A DNA stretch of 64,000 bases from Variovorax sp. J22P240 (GCF_030316855.1 NZ_JASZYR010000001.1:1302001-1366000); one strand, 5' to 3'. Shown: positions 51,522 to 62,914, numbered from the stretch's first letter. The notes: generated by a model not told the origin, from the sequence alone. Numbers and translations are program-made.

Positions 51522-51827
51522 ATGAAAAAAGCACTTCTGCTTGCCGCATTGAGCCTTGGCTGTGCCGCGCCCGCTTTCGCCGACCTGGCCCTCGCCACTT
51601 CGAAGAACTGCATGAGCTGCCACGCGGTCGATCGCAAGGTGCTCGGGCCGTCGTTCAAGGACGTGGCCGCGAAGTACAAGGACGACAAGGGCGCCGTCGA
51701 CATGCTCGCCACCAAGATCGTGAAGGGCGGCTCTGGCGTCTGGGGCCAGATACCGATGCCGGCGAACAACCAGGTCAGCGAAGCGGACGCCAAGAAACTG
51801 GCCGCCTGGGTGCTGTCGACCAAATAG
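51522..51827 (+). CDS. Periplasmic class I cytochrome c
   Basis: This 101-residue c-type cytochrome has a signal peptide (MKKALLLAALSLGCAAPAFA), one haem-binding CMSCH motif near residues 29-33 and the likely axial Met in GQIPMPANNQV. Size and motif fit the cytochrome c551/c5 group that shuttles electrons in the periplasm. Its neighbours give no clear partner. It is convergent with the LapA-like gene, 11 bases from its stop. Confidence 0.92.
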   Translation: MKKALLLAALSLGCAAPAFADLALATSKNCMSCHAVDRKVLGPSFKDVAAKYKDDKGAVDMLATKIVKGGSGVWGQIPMPANNQVSEADAKKLAAWVLSTK

Positions 51828-51838
51828 GCGTAGCGCGC

Positions 51839-52345
51839 TCAGACCGCTGGCGGCATGCCTGCCGCCGACGCCGAGGCCCGGCGATCGAAACGGTCTTCCA
51901 ACTGGCCGATATGGGCAGCGATCGTGTTGTCCGATTGCTCGGAGCGCATCTTGAATGCCGTCTCGAGCTGCTCCACCCGGGCGAGCAGCGCGGCGTGCCG
52001 CTCGGCATTGCGCGCCATGTGGGCGTTCTCCTGCGCCTCCAGGAAATTGCGCAGTTCCGTAAAACGTGAAGCCTCCGCCTTGTCGGCGAGATCGCGCTGG
52101 GCCTGCATCTCCTTGGTGTGACGGCGCGTCTCCATCAGGATCGAACTTTGCAGGTACACGATGTAGGCCACGAAGAAGATGCCCAGCAACGCCGTGAGCC
52201 CCAGCATGATCAGTCCGAATGGAGCGGTGACCTGCATGAAGCCGATCGACATGGCGGTGGGCGTGACAAGCAAACCCCAGTTCAACGCCGCCAGCGCCAC
52301 GATCAGCAGCACGACGACCAGCAGCACACCGGTTCTCAGTCCCAT
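51839..52345 (-). CDS. LapA-like membrane protein with cytoplasmic coiled coil
   Basis: This 168-residue protein has two N-terminal membrane segments (about 6-26 and 42-65), like LapA/DUF1049 proteins, then a long charged coiled coil ([20 protein letters not shown]... [15 protein letters not shown]) to about 155. LapA-type proteins are linked to lipopolysaccharide assembly control in E. coli, but this one is longer and its role is unknown. It is upstream of and on the same strand as no close partner; acs lies 87 bases away. Confidence 0.65.
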   Translation of the reverse strand: MGLRTGVLLVVVLLIVALAALNWGLLVTPTAMSIGFMQVTAPFGLIMLGLTALLGIFFVAYIVYLQSSILMETRRHTKEMQAQRDLADKAEASRFTELRNFLEAQENAHMARNAERHAALLARVEQLETAFKMRSEQSDNTIAAHIGQLEDRFDRRASASAAGMPPAV

Positions 52346-52432
52346 GATGTTGTCTCCTCTGGACGATCAAATGGGCTGTTTGTAACGCATCCCCGCCATC
52401 CGCCTTGTCGGACGGGGGCGCGGACGGCGAAA

Positions 52433-54427
<1,995 letters not shown>

Positions 54428-54577
54428 TCGTTGTCTCCTGTACCTACGTTCACTACGGCCGGTAATGTGGGCGTCCGCACTTACGGATCACTGACGGAGC
54501 ATGTTAACGATAGGGGCCATGCTACCGACGCCGGCATGCGGCCCCTAGAATCGCGCCTTTCCCACCGATTCGCATCG

Positions 54578-55195
54578 ATGTCCAACACCGACCCCCTCCT
54601 ACCGCCCACTGGTAAGACTTCGCCGCTACGCCCGTTGCCCAACCTGATCTTCGCTAGCCGATGGCTGCAGCTGCCGCTGTATCTGGGGCTCATCGTCGCG
54701 CAGGGTGTGTACGTCGTGCATTTCCTGGTGGAACTGCTGCACCTCGTGGAAGCGGCTTTCGGGAGCAAGGACGCGCTCGAGGCGCTGGTCACCAGCATCG
54801 GCTACAAGACCACCGCGCCCGTCACCTCGCTCAATGAGACCGTCATCATGCTGGTGGTGCTGGCGCTGATCGATGTGGTGATGATCTCCAACCTGCTCAT
54901 CATGGTGATCGTCGGCGGCTACGAGACCTTCGTGAGCCGCATGAACCTCGAAGGCCATCGCGACCAGCCGGAGTGGCTGAGCCACGTGAACGCATCGGTA
55001 CTGAAGGTGAAGCTCGCGACGGCCATCATCGGCATCAGCTCGATCCACCTGCTCAAGACCTTCATCAACGCGGACAACTACACCGACCGAGTGCTGATCG
55101 CGCAGACCGCGATCCACATCACCTTCCTGCTGTCGGCCATGGCAATCGCGGTCACCGACCGGTTGATGTCGCCCGGCCCTTCCGCCGACCACTGA
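54578..55195 (+). CDS. YqhA-family membrane protein
   Basis: This 205-residue protein has three to four membrane segments (about 25-45, 75-100, 135-155, 165-185) and resembles the TIGR00645/YqhA family of unknown function ([32 protein letters not shown]). The ATG at 54578 places the family N-terminus; an ATG at 54537 would add 14 residues. It converges with fumC. Confidence 0.85.
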   Translation: MSNTDPLLPPTGKTSPLRPLPNLIFASRWLQLPLYLGLIVAQGVYVVHFLVELLHLVEAAFGSKDALEALVTSIGYKTTAPVTSLNETVIMLVVLALIDVVMISNLLIMVIVGGYETFVSRMNLEGHRDQPEWLSHVNASVLKVKLATAIIGISSIHLLKTFINADNYTDRVLIAQTAIHITFLLSAMAIAVTDRLMSPGPSADH

Positions 55196-55216
55196 GTCCG
55201 GTCGGGCGGTAACCGA

Positions 55217-56614
55217 TCACCGCCCGGTCATATTCTCGGGAATCACCCACTGATCGAATTGCTCGGCGGTCAGGTGTCCCGAGGCGATGGCCGCATCGCG
55301 CAGGCTGCTGCCTTCCTTGTGCGCCTTCTTCGCGATGAAGGCGGCCTTGTCGTAGCCGATATGGGTGTTGAGCGCCGTCACCAGCATCAACGAGCGCTGG
55401 ACCAGTTCGGTGATGCGCTCGCGGTTCGGCTCGATGCCCACCGCGCAATGGTCGTTGAAGCTCACCATGCCGTCCGCCAGCAGGCGCACGCTTTGCAGGA
55501 AGTTGTGCGCAACCATCGGGCGGAACACATTGAGCTCGAAGTTGCCCGAGGCGCCGCCGATGTTGATCGCGACGTCGTTCCCGAACACCTGGGCCGCGAG
55601 CATCGTGACGGCCTCGCTCTGCGTCGGATTGACCTTGCCCGGCATGATGGACGAGCCGGGCTCGTTCTCCGGGATGCTGAGTTCGCCGATGCCGCTGCGC
55701 GGACCGCTCGCGAGCCATCGCACGTCGTTGGCAATCTTGGTCATGCTCGCAGCGAGAGTTTTCAGCGCGCCATGCGCATGTACCATGCCGTCGACGCTCG
55801 CCATCGCTTCGAACTTGCTCGGCGCTGTGATGAAGGGCAGGCCCGTGAGCCTCGCCAGTTCGGCTGCTACCTGCTCGGCATAGCCCTTGGGCGCATTGAG
55901 GCCTGTGCCGACCGCCGTGCCTCCCAGCGCGAGCTCGCACAGGTGCGGCAGCGTCGCGCGCACGTGCGCCTCGCCGTGCGCAAGCTGCGCCACATAACCG
56001 GAGAACTCCTGGCCCAGCGTAAGCGGCGTCGCGTCCTGCAAATGGGTGCGGCCGATCTTCACGATGTCTGCGAAGTCCTTCGATTTCTTGTCGAGCGTGG
56101 CGCGCAGTTTGACGATGGCGGGGAGCAGCTTGTGCGTGATCGCGTCGACCGCCGCGACGTGCATGGCCGTGGGAAACACGTCGTTCGACGACTGGCTGCG
56201 GTTGACGTCGTCATTCGGGTGTACCAGCCGCCCTTCTCCGCGCTCGCCGCCAAGCAGTTCGCTGGCGCGGTTGGCGAGCACTTCGTTGACGTTCATGTTG
56301 GTCTGTGTGCCAGAGCCGGTCTGCCAGACAACCAGGGGAAATTCATCGTCATGTTTGCCGGCGATGACCTCATCGGCCGCCGCCACGATGGCCTGGGTCT
56401 TTTTTTCATCCTGCAGGCCCAGCGCATGGTTCACCACCGCCGACGCACGCTTGACCTGCGCCAGCGCCCGGATGATCTCGCGCGGCTGTCGCTCGCCGGA
56501 GATGTCGAAATTCTGCAGCGAGCGCTGCGTTTGCGCGCCCCACAGCTTGTCGGCAGGCACTTCGATGGGGCCGAAGGTATCGCGCTCGACGCGGGTCTTG
56601 GGTGTAGTGCTCAT
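55217..56614 (-). CDS. fumC: Class II fumarase (oxygen-stable)
   Basis: FumC interconverts fumarate and malate in the TCA cycle without an Fe-S cluster. The 465-residue protein has [30 protein letters not shown] and the superfamily signature [12 protein letters not shown] with the catalytic Ser. Length is standard. It is divergent from an unrelated class I fumarase; the 124-base spacer holds both promoters. Confidence 0.97.
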   Translation of the reverse strand: MSTTPKTRVERDTFGPIEVPADKLWGAQTQRSLQNFDISGERQPREIIRALAQVKRASAVVNHALGLQDEKKTQAIVAAADEVIAGKHDDEFPLVVWQTGSGTQTNMNVNEVLANRASELLGGERGEGRLVHPNDDVNRSQSSNDVFPTAMHVAAVDAITHKLLPAIVKLRATLDKKSKDFADIVKIGRTHLQDATPLTLGQEFSGYVAQLAHGEAHVRATLPHLCELALGGTAVGTGLNAPKGYAEQVAAELARLTGLPFITAPSKFEAMASVDGMVHAHGALKTLAASMTKIANDVRWLASGPRSGIGELSIPENEPGSSIMPGKVNPTQSEAVTMLAAQVFGNDVAINIGGASGNFELNVFRPMVAHNFLQSVRLLADGMVSFNDHCAVGIEPNRERITELVQRSLMLVTALNTHIGYDKAAFIAKKAHKEGSSLRDAAIASGHLTAEQFDQWVIPENMTGR

Positions 56615-56738
56615 AAGGCCTGATCCTTACTTGACGAATGAAGATAGCACAAGGCTATCCAGGACGCTGTCGGACAGGCACGAGCCGCGGCGGGGATAAT
56701 TGCGGGGTTTGTCCGCCACCCACCCCCACGAAATCGCC
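56615..56738. promoter_or_regulatory. Shared promoter region of the two fumarase genes
   Basis: The spacer holds a TTGACG hexamer near 56633, a GATAAT (-10-like, near 56695) before the class I gene, and the perfect small palindrome CTGTCGGACAG at 56667-56677 between them. The palindrome is placed where a regulator could act on both genes; binding is not shown. Confidence 0.4.
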
Positions 56739-58289
56739 ATGACCATCATTCAGCAAGCCGACCTGATCGAGTCGGTTTCCGCCGCGCTTCAATACATCAG
56801 CTACTACCACCCGACCGACTACATCGCGCACCTGGCCAAGGCCTACGAACGCGAGCAGAGCCCCGCGGCCAAGGACGCGATGGCGCAGATCCTGACCAAC
56901 AGCAAGATGAGCGCGACCGGGCACCGCCCGATCTGCCAGGACACGGGCATCGTCAACGTGTTCCTCAAGGTGGGTATGGACGTGCGCTGGGGCGGCTTCA
57001 CCGGCAGCCTGGACGACGCCATCAACGAAGGCGTGCGCCGCGGCTACAACCATCCCGACAACATGCTGCGCGCCTCGGTCGTGGCCGATCCGCAGTTCGA
57101 CCGCAAGAACACCAAGGACAACACGCCGGCCGTGATCTTCACGGAGATCGTGCCCGGCAACACCGTTGAAGTGACCGTCGCGGCCAAGGGCGGCGGCAGC
57201 GAGAACAAGAGCAAGCTCGCGATGCTCAACCCCGGCGACAGCATCGTGGACTGGGTGCTCAAGACCGTACCGACCATGGGCGCGGGGTGGTGCCCGCCCG
57301 GCATGCTGGGCATCGGCATCGGCGGCACGGCCGAGAAGGCCACCCTGCTCGCCAAGGAAAGCCTGATGGACGACCTCGACATGCACGAGTTGCAGGCCAA
57401 AAAGGCCTCGGGCGCGGAACTCAGCAAGGTCGAGGCGCTGCGCATCGAGCTGTACGAGAAGGTCAATGCGCTCGGTATCGGCGCGCAGGGCTTGGGTGGT
57501 CTCTCCACCGTGCTCGACGTCAAGATCAAGATGTACCCGACGCACGCGGCCAGCAAGCCGGTCGCCATGATCCCGAACTGCGCGGCGACGCGCCACGCGC
57601 ATTTCGTGCTCGATGGCTCCGGCCCCGTGTACCTCGAAGCGCCCTCGCTGGACCTCTGGCCCAAGATCGACTGGGCGCCCGACTACAACAAGAGCAAGCG
57701 CGTCGATCTCGACAAGCTCACGCCCGCCGAAGTCGCGAGCTGGAAGCCGGGCGACACGCTGCTGCTGAACGGCAAGATGCTCACCGGTCGCGATGCGGCG
57801 CACAAGCGCATCGCCGACATGCTCGCCAAGGGCGAGAAGCTGCCGGTGGACTTCACCAACCGAGTGATCTACTACGTCGGCCCGGTCGATCCGGTCGGCG
57901 ACGAGGCCGTCGGCCCCGCCGGCCCGACCACCGCCACGCGCATGGACGGCTTCACCGAAATGATGCTCGCCCAGACCGGCCTGATCGCCATGATCGGCAA
58001 GGCCGAGCGCGGCCCGGTCGCCATCGAGTCGATCAAGAAGCACCAGAGCGCCTACCTGATGGCGGTCGGCGGCGCCGCATACCTCGTGAGCAAGGCGATC
58101 AAGACCGCCAAGGTGGTCGGCTTCGCGGACCTCGGCATGGAAGCGATCTATGAATTCGACGTCGTCGACATGCCCGTCACGGTGGCGGTCGACGCCGGCG
58201 GCACCAGCGCCCACATCACCGGCCCGGCCGAGTGGCAGAAGCGCATTGCGAGCGGCGAGTTCAAGACGATCGCGCTGCAACCGGCCTGA
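56739..58289 (+). CDS. Class I fumarase (4Fe-4S, oxygen-sensitive)
   Basis: This 516-residue enzyme catalyses the same fumarate-malate reaction as FumC but belongs to the Fe-S class I family. Cys ligand candidates are in GHRPICQDTGIVN, MGAGWCPPGMLG and IPNCAATRHAHF. N-terminal alpha and C-terminal beta domains are fused, as in FumA/FumB. The ATG at 56739 starts MTIIQQADLIESV; 13 extra upstream residues are not family-like. It precedes murI by two bases. Confidence 0.95.
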   Translation: MTIIQQADLIESVSAALQYISYYHPTDYIAHLAKAYEREQSPAAKDAMAQILTNSKMSATGHRPICQDTGIVNVFLKVGMDVRWGGFTGSLDDAINEGVRRGYNHPDNMLRASVVADPQFDRKNTKDNTPAVIFTEIVPGNTVEVTVAAKGGGSENKSKLAMLNPGDSIVDWVLKTVPTMGAGWCPPGMLGIGIGGTAEKATLLAKESLMDDLDMHELQAKKASGAELSKVEALRIELYEKVNALGIGAQGLGGLSTVLDVKIKMYPTHAASKPVAMIPNCAATRHAHFVLDGSGPVYLEAPSLDLWPKIDWAPDYNKSKRVDLDKLTPAEVASWKPGDTLLLNGKMLTGRDAAHKRIADMLAKGEKLPVDFTNRVIYYVGPVDPVGDEAVGPAGPTTATRMDGFTEMMLAQTGLIAMIGKAERGPVAIESIKKHQSAYLMAVGGAAYLVSKAIKTAKVVGFADLGMEAIYEFDVVDMPVTVAVDAGGTSAHITGPAEWQKRIASGEFKTIALQPA

Positions 58290-58291
58290 GC

Positions 58292-59140
58292 ATGACGCCG
58301 GTCGGCAATCTCATGAGCGCCGATCGTCCGATCGGCGTGTTCGACAGCGGCGTTGGGGGCCTGAGCGTCCTCAACGCGCTGCGTGAGGAGTTGCCGCACG
58401 AGCGGTTCGTCTACTTCGCGGACACCGCCCATGCGCCGTACGGGGAGCGCGGCGACGCCTTTGTCGGCGAACGCAGCGGCGCTGTCGCGCGGTATCTGCT
58501 GGAGACTCATTGCATCAAGGCGTTGGTCGTGGCGTGCAACACCGCGACGGCGGCTGCGATCCACCGGATTCGGGCGGATCACCCGACGCTGCCTGTGATC
58601 GGTGTCGAACCCGCCCTCAAGCCTGCGGTGGCGCTGAGCAGGACGGGGCACATCGCGGTCATGGCAACGCGCGTGACAGTCGAGAGCCGCAAGTTCGCGA
58701 CGCTGCGGGCTTCGCTCGCCGGGGAGGCCAGCTTCCACATCGTGCCCTGCGACGGGTTGGCGGGTGCGATCGAGCAGTCCGACGTGCCGAGAATCGCGGC
58801 CCTGTGCGAGCAGTACACGGGTGCTGCGGGTCGCTACGGGAGCGATGCCGGGCAGATCGACACCCTGGTGCTCGGCTGCACGCACTACCCCTTCATCGCC
58901 GACGAACTGCGGCGCCAAACGGGCGATGCCGTGCGCTTCATCGACACCGGCCTGCCGGTGGCGCAGCAGACGCGCCGGCTTCTCGGCCAGGCGGGACAGC
59001 TCGCGCCGGTAGGCAACGGTGCCGTGTTGCTGCTCAGCAGCGCAGCGCCCGAATCGCTGGACGCGGCCGCATCGCGCTGGCTGGCGCTGGCCGCCGGTCC
59101 CGCAAGCCTTGCGCAAGCCGCCGTCGTGGCGACCACCTGA
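58292..59140 (+). CDS. murI: Glutamate racemase
   Basis: MurI makes D-glutamate for peptidoglycan. The product (282 residues from 58292; 275 from an ATG at 58313) has IGVFDSGVGGLSVL, the first catalytic Cys in VVACNTATAAA, the second in VLGCTHYPF, and FADTAHAPYGERG. The start at 58292 follows the fumarase stop by two bases, so the pair is probably cotranscribed. The later ATG (MSADRPIGVF) gives an N-terminus closer to the family's. Confidence 0.95.
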   Translation: MTPVGNLMSADRPIGVFDSGVGGLSVLNALREELPHERFVYFADTAHAPYGERGDAFVGERSGAVARYLLETHCIKALVVACNTATAAAIHRIRADHPTLPVIGVEPALKPAVALSRTGHIAVMATRVTVESRKFATLRASLAGEASFHIVPCDGLAGAIEQSDVPRIAALCEQYTGAAGRYGSDAGQIDTLVLGCTHYPFIADELRRQTGDAVRFIDTGLPVAQQTRRLLGQAGQLAPVGNGAVLLLSSAAPESLDAAASRWLALAAGPASLAQAAVVATT

Positions 59141-59148
59141 CGCCACGT

Positions 59149-59913
59149 ATGGTCCGCAGATTCCTCGCCGCCGGCCTTCTGGCCGCCTTCTGCATCGCAG
59201 GCCACGCCGCGTGCGATACGGGCCTCGCAGAGCGCATGCACGCCAAGCTGCACCCTCAGCGTGCGCTCGACCACGAACGCGCCGTGTGCGACCCCTGGCG
59301 GGGCTTGCCGGGCCGCTTCATCGTTGTGCTGCCCATGCCACGGCCGTCGTCCGAGCCAGGCGCCGCGCAGTTCGACCTCGACGTGCTGGTGGTGCAGCAG
59401 GCCGACAACGGCAACACGGAGCGCGCCAAGATCGTCAGCCGCCTCTTCGAGGAATCCGCGTTGATCGAGGACACCGTGCGCATCGGCGAGATCAAGGTCG
59501 ATACGGCGCGCTACACGCTAGCCGCAGATGCGCGCGCCTTCGGTGTGCGAATTCTTCGCCAGGGCTCGTCGCGCGCCAATCCCTATTCCGAGGAAACGCT
59601 GACGCTCTACGTACCGCAGGGCCAGAAGCTCGCCAAGGTGCTCGACGCCCTCCCGGTGACACTGGAACGCGGTGAATGGGACACCAACTGCACCGGCAAC
59701 TTCGAGACCGTCCGCGGAACCCTGTCGGTAGCGCGCGGCAGCACGCACAGCGGCTATGCCGACCTGATCCTCCGCGAGGCGCGATCGAAGAGCCGCTCCG
59801 CGCCCCAGGGAGAGGAATGCGCGACGCACGAGCGGGCACCGACCTTCAAGTCGAGCGTGCTGCGCTACGACGGGGCGGGCTACCGCGCCTCCAAGGCCGT
59901 CGCGTCCGACTAG
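59149..59913 (+). CDS. Exported hypothetical protein
   Basis: This 254-residue protein has a Sec signal peptide (MVRRFLAAGLLAAFCIAGHA, cleavage near residue 20) and four or five Cys in the mature part that could form disulfides. No family is recognised. Eight bases separate it from murI, so it may be read from the fumarase-murI transcript. The frame is open further upstream inside murI but lacks a signal peptide there. Confidence 0.7.
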   Translation: MVRRFLAAGLLAAFCIAGHAACDTGLAERMHAKLHPQRALDHERAVCDPWRGLPGRFIVVLPMPRPSSEPGAAQFDLDVLVVQQADNGNTERAKIVSRLFEESALIEDTVRIGEIKVDTARYTLAADARAFGVRILRQGSSRANPYSEETLTLYVPQGQKLAKVLDALPVTLERGEWDTNCTGNFETVRGTLSVARGSTHSGYADLILREARSKSRSAPQGEECATHERAPTFKSSVLRYDGAGYRASKAVASD

Positions 59914-59932
59914 CGCCGGTGGGATTTCAGCG

Positions 59933-61231
59933 TCAGGCGCGCAAGGCCGCCTCGCGACCGCGCCGCATGTCGATCGGCAGCAGAAGCAGCAGCCCGGCGA
60001 CGAACAGCGCCGCCGTCGAAAGGATGGCGATGCGCTGGTTGCCCCCGGTCATCCAGGTGATGGCGCCGTAGCTCAGCGGACCGATGATGCTGGCCAGCCG
60101 CGTCGCGAAGGTCCAGAGCCCGAAGAATTCGGCGAGTTGGCGCGGTGGAGCGAGAACGCCAGTCATCGCCCGCCCCGCCGACTGACTCGATCCCATCGCC
60201 AGTCCGGCGATCGAAGCAGCCCACCAGAAGCCGCCTTTCGTCGTCACCGAGGCCGCAATCACGCACACGGCGATCCAGGCCACGAGCGTGCCCGCAAGCG
60301 AGCGCTTGTGGCCGAGCCGATCCTGCCAATAGCCGAACACGAACGCCCCGAGCGCCGCCGCGATGTTGAGCACGAAGATCAGCACCATGGTTTCGCTCGG
60401 GACGAAGCCGATGACCTGCTCGGCGTAGATGGCTGCCAGCGTGATCGCGACAGCCACCCCGCCCTGGTAGCAGACGGTGCAGGCCAGCAGCCACATGAAG
60501 TCGCCGTAGGCACGTGCCTCGCGAAAGGTGCTGCTCAGTTGCAGCCAGGCGCTTTGCTCTTCACCGCGCTTCTGCGGCACGGCGCGTTCAGGCAACAACA
60601 CAAAGGTAACGCAGGCGGCCAAGCCGTAGATCGCAGCCGTGATGAGCATCGTGACCGGCACGAAGTGCGCGGCCGGCAAGCCCTGGGCCTGCGCCGAGAG
60701 CACGTAGGCCAGACACAGGCCCAGCGCGAGCATCCCGCCGATGTAGCCGAAGGCCCAGCCCCAGCCACTGACCTTGCCCATGCCTTCGGCCGTCGCGAGT
60801 TCGGGCAGGAAGGCGCCGGTGAGCGACTCGCCATACGAATAGAAGGTGTTGGAAATGATCACCAGCACCATGGCCAGCGCGACGGCGTAGGTGCCGCCTA
60901 GGCGCGGCGTGAGGGCCAGCGCCGCGGTGCCGACAACGCAGCCCGCGGTGACGATCATCAGCACCCGCTTCTTGGCGGCGTGAAGGTCGGCCCAGGCGCC
61001 GATGGCGGGCATGGTGAGCATCACGATCGCGTACGAGATGCTCAGGGCCATCGTCCATGCAAAAGGACCCCAGGGCGCTCCCTTCGCGATACCGCCGACA
61101 AAGTACGCGGCGAACACCGCGGTGATCACGACGGTGGTGTAGCCCGAATTGGCGAAGTCGTACATGGCCCAACCAAAGACCTCGCGCTTGCGCACGCCGG
61201 ACCGGAGGGCAGATTGGGGGAAAAGGGCCAA
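59933..61231 (-). CDS. MFS transporter, UMF1 (Atg22-like) family
   Basis: This 432-residue inner-membrane protein has twelve membrane segments and the UMF1/Atg22 N-terminus EVFGWAMYDFANSGYTTVVITAVFAAYFVG. Atg22 exports amino acids from yeast vacuoles; bacterial members are uncharacterised. It converges with the exported hypothetical gene. Confidence 0.9.
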   Translation of the reverse strand: MALFPQSALRSGVRKREVFGWAMYDFANSGYTTVVITAVFAAYFVGGIAKGAPWGPFAWTMALSISYAIVMLTMPAIGAWADLHAAKKRVLMIVTAGCVVGTAALALTPRLGGTYAVALAMVLVIISNTFYSYGESLTGAFLPELATAEGMGKVSGWGWAFGYIGGMLALGLCLAYVLSAQAQGLPAAHFVPVTMLITAAIYGLAACVTFVLLPERAVPQKRGEEQSAWLQLSSTFREARAYGDFMWLLACTVCYQGGVAVAITLAAIYAEQVIGFVPSETMVLIFVLNIAAALGAFVFGYWQDRLGHKRSLAGTLVAWIAVCVIAASVTTKGGFWWAASIAGLAMGSSQSAGRAMTGVLAPPRQLAEFFGLWTFATRLASIIGPLSYGAITWMTGGNQRIAILSTAALFVAGLLLLLPIDMRRGREAALRA

Positions 61232-61297
61232 GCAACGTCTCCTCGAACACGTTGCCGAGCATAGCGGAGCGGCCTGACCGCCCCTGTCGCGCCGAAC

Positions 61298-61930
61298 TTA
61301 GTGCAGGTGTCGCGGCCGGCGTCCACCGCCGTGGCCGCCGCTACCCGCACCACCGGTGCCGCCACGCGGCCGCTTGCCGATCTCGAGCGAGTTCACCAGC
61401 GCATCGAAGCGATCGCCGAACAGCTTGTCGATCTCGGCGACCACGCCGCCGAGTTCGGCGCCGTCGAAGTGGCGCTCCATCAGGTTGACAACGTCCTCGA
61501 CCAGCAGGTCGCGCTGCACTTGCATGATCGCGGCGGGGTTGGGTCCGACGAAGAGCATCAGGAAGTCGTCGCGCGATTCCTCGTCGGGGTCGCCCTCTTC
61601 CTCGTCGAAGTCGGTGTCGTAGAAAGTGACTTCGAGCGCAGCACCCTGTTCCGCGAGTTCGTTGAGCGCCATGCACATCTCGTCGAGCGCCTGGCGGAAA
61701 TCCTCGTCGCCAGCGACCGTCCAGCAAATCTGGAGCATGTGGTCTTTCTGCTCGAAGCGGATGCCGGGCTCTTCTTCATAGACGCTCGTCGCGCCATCGG
61801 CCAGCGAACGCGCGCCGGCGTATTTCCAGAGCGGCTTGAGCGCTTCCTGGATCTGCTCGAAGCTCACATCGGAACGCAGCGGCACATCGCCGTGCACGTG
61901 GATTTCGAACGGAGCGTTATAACGAGGCAT
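61298..61930 (-). CDS. Acidic hypothetical protein with a Gly/Arg/His-rich tail
   Basis: This 210-residue protein is not assigned to a characterised family. The body (about 1-185) is acidic, with a Glu/Asp-rich patch near 106-120, and looks like an alpha/beta domain (EIHVHGDVPLRSDVSFEQIQ). The last about 25 residues are a low-complexity Gly/Arg/His tail (RPRGGTGGAGSGGHGGGRR) that could bind nucleic acid or metal. GGGAGC precedes the ATG. It lies between the UMF1 gene and tRNA-Leu. Confidence 0.7.
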   Translation of the reverse strand: MPRYNAPFEIHVHGDVPLRSDVSFEQIQEALKPLWKYAGARSLADGATSVYEEEPGIRFEQKDHMLQICWTVAGDEDFRQALDEMCMALNELAEQGAALEVTFYDTDFDEEEGDPDEESRDDFLMLFVGPNPAAIMQVQRDLLVEDVVNLMERHFDGAELGGVVAEIDKLFGDRFDALVNSLEIGKRPRGGTGGAGSGGHGGGRRPRHLH

Positions 61931-61952
61931 GTCTTGCTCCCTTGTAGTGTGG

Positions 61953-62045
61953 TGGTGCCCGGAACCGGGGTCGAACCGGTACGCCCCTTATGCAGGAAGC
62001 GGCGGATTTTAAGTCCGATGTGTCTACCAATTTCACCATCCGGGC
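61953..62045 (-). tRNA. tRNA-Leu, anticodon UAA
   Basis: The minus strand folds as a class II tRNA: acceptor GCCCGGA/TCCGGGC, D-arm with GGTAGACA, anticodon loop CTTAAAA (UAA), long variable arm, T-arm ACCGGTTCGACCCCGGT, and an encoded CCA at 61953-61955. It closely follows the E. coli tRNA-Leu(UAA) pattern and appears intact. Confidence 0.95.
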
Positions 62046-62058
62046 GTCCGATCGGACG
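62045..62058. repeat. 14-bp perfect palindrome touching the tRNA-Leu 5' end
   Basis: CGTCCGATCGGACG is a perfect palindrome whose first base is the first base of tRNA-Leu. It could help processing of a tRNA precursor or be a chance GC-rich palindrome. Confidence 0.4.
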
Positions 62059-62080
62059 TTGACGATACCCCAAACAAAAA

Positions 62081-62119
62081 CAGCCCCGACAACGTTGGTT
62101 GGCGGGGCTGCGTTTTTTT
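62081..62119. terminator. Terminator between the tRNA-Leu gene and the tRNA-Cys fragment
   Basis: CAGCCCCG and CGGGGCTG form an 8-bp stem with a 14-base loop, followed by CG and seven Ts on the plus strand; the minus strand also has a T-run (GTTTTTG) after the stem. On the minus strand it would stop transcription before tRNA-Leu, so tRNA-Leu likely has its own promoter now. Confidence 0.75.
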
Positions 62120-62135
62120 GAGTACCGAAGGCAGG

Positions 62136-62179
62136 TGGAGGCGCGACCCGGAGTCGAACCGGGCTAGACGGATTTGCAA
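62136..62179 (-). pseudogene. 3' fragment of tRNA-Cys, likely integration att site
   Basis: On the minus strand the 44 bases from TTGCAAATCCG through the T-arm CCCGGTTCGACTCCGGG to CGCGCCTCCA match the 3' half of tRNA-Cys (anticodon GCA), including the CCA end. The 5' half is absent: the sequence before the anticodon loop does not pair with the anticodon stem, and no GGCGCG acceptor strand occurs in the next 700 bases. The break in the anticodon loop is a classic tyrosine-integrase crossover point. This is the displaced 3' tRNA half left at one end of an integrated element. Confidence 0.8.
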
Positions 62180-62224
62180 GCTATTTTGAGCAATTTCCGG
62201 TCTGGCGCTGCACCAAGGGGCACG

Positions 62225-62914
62225 CAATTATATACAGTCATTTGCAGTCCGATTATTTGGATAACCAGTCTGTTGAACCGGAGAAGTTGGATCGGAGGGC
62301 CCTAAGCGGCGGAAAGCGGGCGCCCCCAGGGAACGCCCCGGTGAGCCCGTAGGAGCCGCGCACAGACGCCAGGCAGGGGTTGGTGCAGGGGTCAGTCCGA
62401 AAGCGGCTGAGAACGAGCAACGCTCAGAACATGCTCGGCAGCGTCCAGATGAGCGCCGCCCACGCCAGAGCCACGAGGACGAATAGCACGACGATGATCC
62501 TGTTGAGCATCACTTCAGGATAGCCGCCCCAGCGGGGGCGGGGTGCACGCGCGTCGGGGGGGAATGCTCCGACTGGGCCGCGAACCCTCGTCCGGGCTGG
62601 GTCGAGCGGGGCGCACCGCGGCGAATGTGGCGCTTTTTGTGCGGCCGCTCCGGGCCGGCGCCGCGCCGGCGATTTGGGCGCCCTTTGGCGATCGGCGGGG
62701 GTTGGGTGGGGGTCAGGCAGAAAGGCGCGTGGAGGGCCGGAAACGGGGCTTGGTGAGCCTCGATGGGCGGCGGTGGATTGGGCTTGGAACAGGGGGTGGT
62801 GCGGCCGGCCTAGAACCACGTACGTGTACCGCGTAGTCGCCGGGATGGACTGGACAATTCTTGGTGCTCATCATCGTGTCAGGGGGCACGCTGTTCATGC
62901 GCCCGAGGTAAACC
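62225..62914. other. Stretch with little recognisable coding content
   Basis: The first about 40 bases are AT-rich (near the junction), and the rest is very GC-rich with poly-G runs around 62528-62570. Apart from one possible 28-residue peptide gene I see no reading frame with protein-like composition. The longer frames here are Arg/Pro/Gly-rich products of base composition. Confidence 0.5.
62424..62510 (-). CDS. Possible 28-residue single-helix membrane peptide
   Basis: The frame reads MLNRIIVVLFVLVALAWAAL and ends SMF; nearly all of it is one membrane-spanning helix. A CTGA-type weak ribosome site precedes it. The hydrophobic composition is unlike the Arg/Pro-rich frames around it, which is the only support. 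It could be a small phage membrane protein or chance. Confidence 0.3.
   Translation of the reverse strand: MLNRIIVVLFVLVALAWAALIWTLPSMF

Noticed and set aside
62136-62225. Complete tRNA gene at the second tRNA-like site
   Set aside because: The 3' half fits tRNA-Cys but no 5' acceptor strand or anticodon-stem partner exists upstream, and no D-arm can be drawn.
62543-62836. Possible protein genes in the GC-rich stretch of the element
   Set aside because: Frames on both strands are Arg/Gly/Pro-rich with no ribosome site or plausible fold, consistent with base composition alone.
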